Positions 23,148-24,543 of a DNA stretch of 24,543 bases are shown one piece after another (the first letter of the stretch is position 1; every line of letters starts with the position of its first letter). Location: contig CAZPXF010000028.1 in the NCBI GenBank assembly GCA_964590945.1, positions 1 to 24,543 on the forward strand, read 5' to 3'. The stretch comes from CAZPXF01 sp964590945. Its GTDB lineage: Bacteria > Bacillota > Clostridia > Lachnospirales > Lachnospiraceae. The position numbers and the translations under genes were made by a program. Below the pieces are notes generated by a model, which saw only the letters and a program-made list of their open reading frames with translations, searched no databases and was not told the DNA's origin.

Positions 23148-23282
23148 AATCATATCTAAGGGGGTAAGGGTGATAATTTAATAATTATCTAAGAAGCTTC
23201 CAGCGCTTCCTGATTGATATTATATATCGATTACATGAATTTGTAAAATAAAAATATGCACAGTTTTTTATGAATTTTTTCT

Positions 23283-23298
23283 ATAGACCAAAGTCTAT
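23283..23298. promoter_or_regulatory. Perfect dyad ATAGAC-CAAA-GTCTAT
   Basis: A 16-bp element with 6-bp perfect arms. It resembles in length and arms the dyad over the yedF promoter (8337-8352). No clear promoter sits next to it, so it may be an operator for an unseen transcript or simply an RNA hairpin with a CAAA loop. Confidence 0.35.
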
Positions 23299-23311
23299 CA
23301 AAGGGCAGGAA

Positions 23312-23337
23312 AAAAGCACAACCAAAGTTGTACTTTT
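23312..23337 (-). terminator. Terminator-like hairpin reading on the minus strand
   Basis: ACAAC-CAAA-GTTGT with outer AAAAG/CTTTT arms. On the minus strand it is followed by CTTTTTTCC, so it could end a minus-strand transcript that starts between 23340 and 23490 or reads through from the transporter. Confidence 0.45.
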
Positions 23338-23495
23338 CTCCACATGGTATGTCATTGAGAGGTTTCTGCTGTAATACAAAAATGATTGGTACAAAAGCTG
23401 GGGAATGCTTTCTATTTGTATAATCTTATGCAGCGGATAAAACCTGGGGGGGATGTCCGCGTATTAAATTCTCGTATCACAGCAAGTTAAAACAA

Positions 23496-23528
23496 AAAGG
23501 ACGGTCTCCTGTAAAGGAAACCGCCTTT
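23496..23528 (-). terminator. Terminator of the TauE/SafE transporter gene
   Basis: On the minus strand, AAAGGCGGTTTCC and GGAGACCGTCCTTT pair around a short loop and are followed by CCTTTTTGTTTT. It lies about 130 bp after the transporter stop. Confidence 0.8.
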
Positions 23529-23660
23529 GGTTCTAACAGATACACTATATCGTATTTAAAACTGCATGTCAATCCTTTTTTGGAAAATAATCAAATCCTT
23601 TTAAGAAATAATCAAATAACCAGACGCAAGGATCAAAGGAAACGGAAAACATTATAAAGA

Positions 23661-24530
23661 CTATTTATTTTGTGCTTTTGCATCTTTAATGTACAGGATA
23701 GAGCAAATAACAAGTACGACACATACCAGATATGTGAGCGCTTTCAGCGGAATCGATGTTACAACAAAAGCTGCGATGAATACGCCAACGATACCGGAGA
23801 TCGTAAGCGCAATACCATTTCCGCGTGCATATTTTCCTTCCCTGATGAAAGCAAAGCCGCCGGATGGCATCAGGAATGCACAGGAACCCATCATGATAGG
23901 AAACGCGATATCTGTACTCATTCCAAGAAGAAGTACAAGAGCCATACAAGGAGCGTAAAGTCCGATGCCGCACATCATGAGGCCGCCGAGGACGAAATTG
24001 GCAACAATAGCGATGACGAGTTTGACGCCTGTAACGCCGCTGGCCGTTCCGATCATACCAAACGGGCCGATGCCGGCATTCTTACATGCCATAACAACTG
24101 CAACGATGATAAGGCAGATACCAAGCATCATACGAATCTTGTTGATATCAAGCTTAACGATGATCTTTGCTCCGAAGACAGCGCCAAGAGCGGATGCGGC
24201 GATCATTGTAATTAATGTTACAGGATCGCAGTCGATCCTCTGAATAAAGATCAGAGCCTCTGTAATAACGGCAAAACCAAAACAGACGTTCAAAGTGCCT
24301 GGAACGAGGTCGTCGCGCAGCGATCTGGTAGCTTTCCAGTAAGAAGATGCGATGGCAAAGCTTCCGATTCCAAGCGTGTCGAAGAAATTGGCGATAAAAC
24401 CAATAACAATAGAGTGTCCGGGATGCAGCGGCTCATATTCATCCTTGTGCGTAAGAATATCTTTCACATAGATGATTGCGTAGATAGCCGTGTAAACAGC
24501 TAAAACTGCAAGTAAAATTTTTGAAGCCAT
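23661..24530 (-). CDS. TauE/SafE family membrane transporter
   Basis: This 289-residue integral membrane protein has about eight hydrophobic segments arranged as two similar halves, the typical TauE/SafE layout. Family-like motifs are GFIANFFDTLGIGSFA (about residues 45-60) and GGLMMCGIGLYAPCMALVLLLG in the second half, written here as GGLMMCGIG then YAPCMALVLL. The short cytosolic loop after TM1 reads THKDEYEPLHPGH. The start at 24530 is preceded by AGGAGG at the window edge. Members export or import small anions such as sulfite, sulfoacetate or 2-sulfo-compounds, and many are unassigned. Next to proline reductase it could move proline, 5-aminovalerate or a selenium/sulfur anion; none is proven. 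It is convergent with prdDE and has its own terminator. Confidence 0.85.
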   Translation of the reverse strand: MASKILLAVLAVYTAIYAIIYVKDILTHKDEYEPLHPGHSIVIGFIANFFDTLGIGSFAIASSYWKATRSLRDDLVPGTLNVCFGFAVITEALIFIQRIDCDPVTLITMIAASALGAVFGAKIIVKLDINKIRMMLGICLIIVAVVMACKNAGIGPFGMIGTASGVTGVKLVIAIVANFVLGGLMMCGIGLYAPCMALVLLLGMSTDIAFPIMMGSCAFLMPSGGFAFIREGKYARGNGIALTISGIVGVFIAAFVVTSIPLKALTYLVCVVLVICSILYIKDAKAQNK

Positions 24531-24543
24531 AGATTTTCCTCCT

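Larger units (their letters stand above)
23039..23660. other. Non-coding region prdE / transporter (622 bp)
   Basis: I see no convincing gene. The region is AT-rich and holds, in order: the prdE terminator (23112-23147), GATAATT-TAAT-AATTATC and GATAT-TAT-ATATC hairpins (about 23172-23230), the dyad at 23283-23298, a terminator-like hairpin for minus-strand RNA (23312-23337), and the transporter's terminator (23496-23528). The spacing leaves room for a small RNA on either strand between about 23290 and 23490. Confidence 0.5.

Noticed and set aside
23161..23240. Short AT-rich hairpins as a CRISPR or repeat array
   Set aside because: The repeats differ in sequence and spacing and are simple dyads; no direct repeat units or spacers are present anywhere in the window.

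Overview
The window is a selenium island from an anaerobic, Gram-positive Firmicute. Moderate G+C, strong AGGAGG-type ribosome binding sites, GTG starts and a Stickland-type proline reductase point to Lachnospiraceae (a Clostridium scindens/hylemonae-like gut bacterium). The family assignment is inference from gene content.

Layout. (1) Positions 1-8135 are ordinary chromosome: a heterodimeric ABC exporter pair with one degenerate ATPase site, a type IA topoisomerase (topB), a membrane-anchored C39-like peptidase, and on the minus strand an unrecognised Cys-rich 123-aa protein downstream of an RlmI-type SAM methyltransferase. (2) Positions 8282-15967 hold a tight operon yedF-selD-selA-selB-lysR-cysteine desulfurase-DUF3343, closed by a terminator. 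It covers the steps from selenium mobilisation (desulfurase, DUF3343, YedF) through selenophosphate (SelD), Sec-tRNA formation (SelA) and Sec delivery to the ribosome (SelB). selD itself contains an in-frame UGA (Sec16). (3) A convergent TetR regulator and the selenocysteine tRNA gene (selC, anticodon UCA) follow. (4) Positions 17189-23038 are the D-proline reductase cluster prdC-prdA-small protein-prdB-(terminator/promoter)-prdD-prdE. prdB also needs UGA read as Sec (Sec151). (5) After about 620 bp of non-coding DNA with hairpins, a TauE/SafE-type membrane transporter lies on the minus strand.

How it fits together: the island carries a Sec-dependent energy-conserving enzyme (proline reduced to 5-aminovalerate, electrons entering through the RnfC-like PrdC) beside nearly everything needed to make and insert its selenocysteine. 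No proline racemase (prdF) or PrdR activator is present in the window.

The most interesting signals are: (a) a near-identical dyad (20 of 23 bases) in the tetR promoter and directly upstream of the yedF-sel promoter, plus further dyads over the yedF and tRNA-Sec promoters, suggesting a locally encoded regulon for selenium genes; (b) the PrdD/PrdE pair, which together look like PrdA cut exactly at the PrdA self-cleavage bond, with Gly replacing the pyruvoyl-forming Cys; and (c) structured untranslated regions ahead of prdC, prdA and selD.
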